6,155 nucleotides of DNA from Candidatus Zipacnadia bacterium (GTDB lineage Bacteria; Armatimonadota; Zipacnadia; Zipacnadales; Zipacnadaceae). Both the position numbers and the translations under genes were made by a program. Where the stretch lies: contig JALGTI010000193.1 in assembly GCA_029821455.1 (NCBI GenBank), positions 1 through 6,155 on the forward strand, written 5' to 3'. A model generated the notes under the pieces. It was given only the letters and a program-made list of their open reading frames with translations, was not told the origin of the DNA and made no database searches. Below, piece by piece: positions 4,269 to 6,155 of the stretch (the stretch's first letter is position 1; the number at the start of each line of letters is the position of its first letter).

Positions 4269-6155
4269 TTACTCTTCGGGTGGGCCGCCTTCTTCGTTCG
4301 CTGGGGCAGGCGCAGGTGGCTCTGGCTCCGGCTCTACAGGAGCCGGCGCAGGCCCATGAATCCTACACGGCTTCGGAATGGCATTCTTGGGTATCTGCTT
4401 CATCACAGTCTGAGGGCAGAATTCTGTGGCCAATCCTCCGGACTCCACGCAGACGGGTACAGTCACCATCTCCACTTCCGGCTCTGCCTCTCCGGGAGCA
4501 GGGGACGACGGCTCCTCGTCACGCGAAGTGGGTGCGGTCACCGGTGGACCGTGGAGTGTGCAGGGCGGCGGTGGCTCCTCGCCTTCCTTGAGCTTGCGCG
4601 TTGCGGTCCTGGGGCACCAGGGAGTAGCCAGGCCGCCGGAGTCCAGGCAGATCTCAACCTCCTCCTGCTCCGCAGTGGTAACACCCTGCTTGGTAGCAAC
4701 GACACCTGGGCCGCTAGGGAAGTCCCCATTACAGCCCAGTATCTCAATTGCCTTGCGTATGAACTCCCGGAACACCGGGGCGCAGAACTGCCCGCCGGCC
4801 CCGCGATGCATCGGCGTGTCGTCTTCGTTGCCTACCCATACGGCGCAGGCCAGGTCGGGCGTGTAGCCGACCCACCATGCGTCTCTGTCCTTCTGAGTAG
4901 TGCCGGTCTTGCCGCATACCTTCCTGTAGCCGGGTATGGCTGCGCGCCGGCCGGTGCCGGAGGTGACCACTGATCGCATGATGCTTACCATACTGACGCA
5001 GGTGTCGCGTCGCAGTACCTGCGTGGGCCGTGGCTCGGTGGCCACCAGTAGGTCTCCCTTATAATTCTCGATCCTCCGTACAAACTGCCGCTCGTAACGT
5101 ATCCCACCACTGGCGAAGACTGCGTAGCCACTGGCCTGCTCCAGAGGCGACAATTCACAGACACCCAGAGCAATGGAGGGCACCGCCTGCAGCCGCTGCT
5201 CGGGTATGCCGATTATGCGAGCAGCGTATCGGACTACCTTGTCGGCGCCTATCGCTTGCACCAGTCGCACTGAGACCAGGTTGACTGATTGCGCCAGCGC
5301 GTTGCGTAGGGTATAGTTGCCGCCGTGCCGGGGAGTGTAGTTCTTGGGTCGCCACCATTTGCCACTGGCCAGACGAATGGCGATAGGCTCGGCCGAGAAC
5401 TGCGTCCCAGGGCCATAGCCGGACTCAAAAGCTGTGGCCCACACATACGGCTTGAACGACGAGCCGGGCTGGCGGCCATATTGCGGCGGCCCGGGGTGCG
5501 CGCGGTTATACTGCAGCTTCTCGTATGGCCCCACACCACCAACCATCGCCAGCACGGCGCCGCTGTGCACATCCACGCAGGCCAGCGCGCCCTGCCCGAC
5601 CAGTCCGCCGCGTATCCGCCCCTGGCGGCGTAGGCTCTCGACCATCTCAGTGAGTTCCTTGCCAGCTACCTCCTGCAAACGCATATCCAACGTGGTGTAA
5701 ACTCGCAGCCCGCTCTGGTACACGACATCCACTCCGTAGTCCTCACACAGCTTGCGGATCACAAGATGCGTGAAGTGTGGAGCGCGGATTACCGCCACAC
5801 CTCGTGGCTTCAGTGGCATCAGATTCGATTGAATCTGCATCTCATCCGCCTCGCGGGCTTGCTCCGGCGTTATGTGACCCTGGTGCACCATCGCCATAAG
5901 CACCTGATGCCGACGCTGCTTGCACACCTGGGGATGGTTGTATGGCGAGTTGCGGGAGGGACTCTGAGGCAGGCCGGCCAGCAGCGCGCACTCGGCCAGG
6001 TCCAGGTCAGCCACCTTCTTGCCAAAGAACATCTTGGCAGCCACCTGGACCCCGTACGCTCCGTGGCCGTAGTAGACTTCGTTGAGGTACATCTCCAGGA
6101 TTTCATCCTTGGAGTAGGTGCGCTCCAGAGCCAGGGCCAGGACTATCTCCTTGAG
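4269..6155 (-). CDS. Class A penicillin-binding protein (bifunctional transglycosylase/transpeptidase), 5' end outside window
   Basis: Polymerises lipid II into glycan strands and crosslinks their peptides on the outer face of the cytoplasmic membrane. The frame is open to the window edge, giving 628 visible residues. The first ATG, at 6092, lies inside the transglycosylase domain and is not the start. Seen: the C-terminal part of GT51 at residues 1-65, with SKDEILEMYLNEVYYG followed by the GAYGV and FFGK segments and LLAGLPQSPS. The transpeptidase has SSFK at 232-235 (catalytic Ser232), SVN at 290-292 and KTGT at 416-419. The GT51 catalytic glutamates, the membrane anchor and roughly 100 or more N-terminal residues lie beyond 6155. 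After the transpeptidase comes a tail of about 150 residues with two Cys/His repeats and a Pro/Glu-rich end. It stops at TAA, 59 bases before the PBP2 gene. Family assignment is firm; a symbol such as ponA or mrcA would be a guess. Confidence 0.96.
   Translation of the reverse strand, partial: LKEIVLALALERTYSKDEILEMYLNEVYYGHGAYGVQVAAKMFFGKKVADLDLAECALLAGLPQSPSRNSPYNHPQVCKQRRHQVLMAMVHQGHITPEQAREADEMQIQSNLMPLKPRGVAVIRAPHFTHLVIRKLCEDYGVDVVYQSGLRVYTTLDMRLQEVAGKELTEMVESLRRQGRIRGGLVGQGALACVDVHSGAVLAMVGGVGPYEKLQYNRAHPGPPQYGRQPGSSFKPYVWATAFESGYGPGTQFSAEPIAIRLASGKWWRPKNYTPRHGGNYTLRNALAQSVNLVSVRLVQAIGADKVVRYAARIIGIPEQRLQAVPSIALGVCELSPLEQASGYAVFASGGIRYERQFVRRIENYKGDLLVATEPRPTQVLRRDTCVSMVSIMRSVVTSGTGRRAAIPGYRKVCGKTGTTQKDRDAWWVGYTPDLACAVWVGNEDDTPMHRGAGGQFCAPVFREFIRKAIEILGCNGDFPSGPGVVATKQGVTTAEQEEVEICLDSGGLATPWCPRTATRKLKEGEEPPPPCTLHGPPVTAPTSRDEEPSSPAPGEAEPEVEMVTVPVCVESGGLATEFCPQTVMKQIPKNAIPKPCRIHGPAPAPVEPEPEPPAPAPANEEGGPPEE
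4356..4649 (-). repeat. Two tandem Cys/Cys/Cys/His protein repeats in the class A PBP tail
   Basis: Seen in translation: copy 1 (4551-4649) reads C-LDSGGLATPW-C, then 17 residues, then CTLHGP. Copy 2 (4356-4451) reads C-VESGGLATEF-C, then 16 residues, then CRIHGP. Both fit C-x10-C-x16/17-C-x2-H, each preceded by a short strand-like stretch (VEI and VPV). They are joined by a linker of about 33 residues rich in Pro, Glu and Ser, and the second copy is followed by a Pro/Ala/Glu tail. The DNA of the two copies has diverged, so this is an old duplication. Similar single Cys-containing tails occur, from memory, in some class A PBPs of Firmicutes and relatives. The role is unknown: wall binding, a disulfide-stabilised fold and metal binding are all possible. 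Confidence 0.85.

Noticed and set aside
4212..4973. Plus-strand open frame of 253 codons opposite the class A PBP tail
   Set aside because: It is antisense to a clearly coding PBP with intact motifs, its translation is Arg/Leu/Gly-rich without family features, and long shadow frames are expected at this GC content.

Overview
The window is from a bacterial chromosome of fairly high GC (about 60% by eye). It carries five consecutive genes, all on the minus strand, so the transcript is read from high to low coordinates. The genes are tightly packed, with gaps of 59, 22, 49 and 18 bases using the starts chosen here, which looks like one operon or the inside of a longer one. There is no gene-free stretch over 300 bases, and I saw no RNA gene, insertion sequence, CRISPR array or convincing promoter or terminator.

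In transcription order: (1) a class A penicillin-binding protein (4269-6155, N-terminus outside the window) with the end of a GT51 transglycosylase, a complete transpeptidase domain and an unusual C-terminal tail holding two copies of a Cys/Cys/Cys/His repeat; (2) a complete class B penicillin-binding protein of the PBP2/MrdA type (2257-4209); (3) a FemAB/FemX-type peptidoglycan aminoacyltransferase (1149-2234); (4) a small two-helix membrane protein of unknown function (722-1099); (5) the N-terminal part of a TldD-family metalloprotease (1-703), split by a one-base frameshift near position 421 and cut off by the window edge just before the expected zinc-binding helix.

The first three genes form a cell-wall module: glycan polymerisation and crosslinking (class A PBP), elongasome-type crosslinking (PBP2, normally paired with RodA, which is not seen here), and likely attachment of amino acids to the lipid-linked precursor (FemX). 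The small membrane protein may belong to the envelope programme by context only. TldD is a conserved cytoplasmic protease subunit with no obvious wall role.

The phylum cannot be fixed from this sequence. The Cys-rich PBP tail and the FemX gene beside PBPs fit Gram-positive-like or deep-branching lineages (Firmicutes, Armatimonadota or Chloroflexota type), but this is a weak inference. The content is mostly ordinary housekeeping. The points worth a second look are the frameshift in tldD, the duplicated Cys/His repeat, and the PBP1-mrdA junction, which has a hairpin and an in-frame post-stop extension ending on the mrdA start codon.
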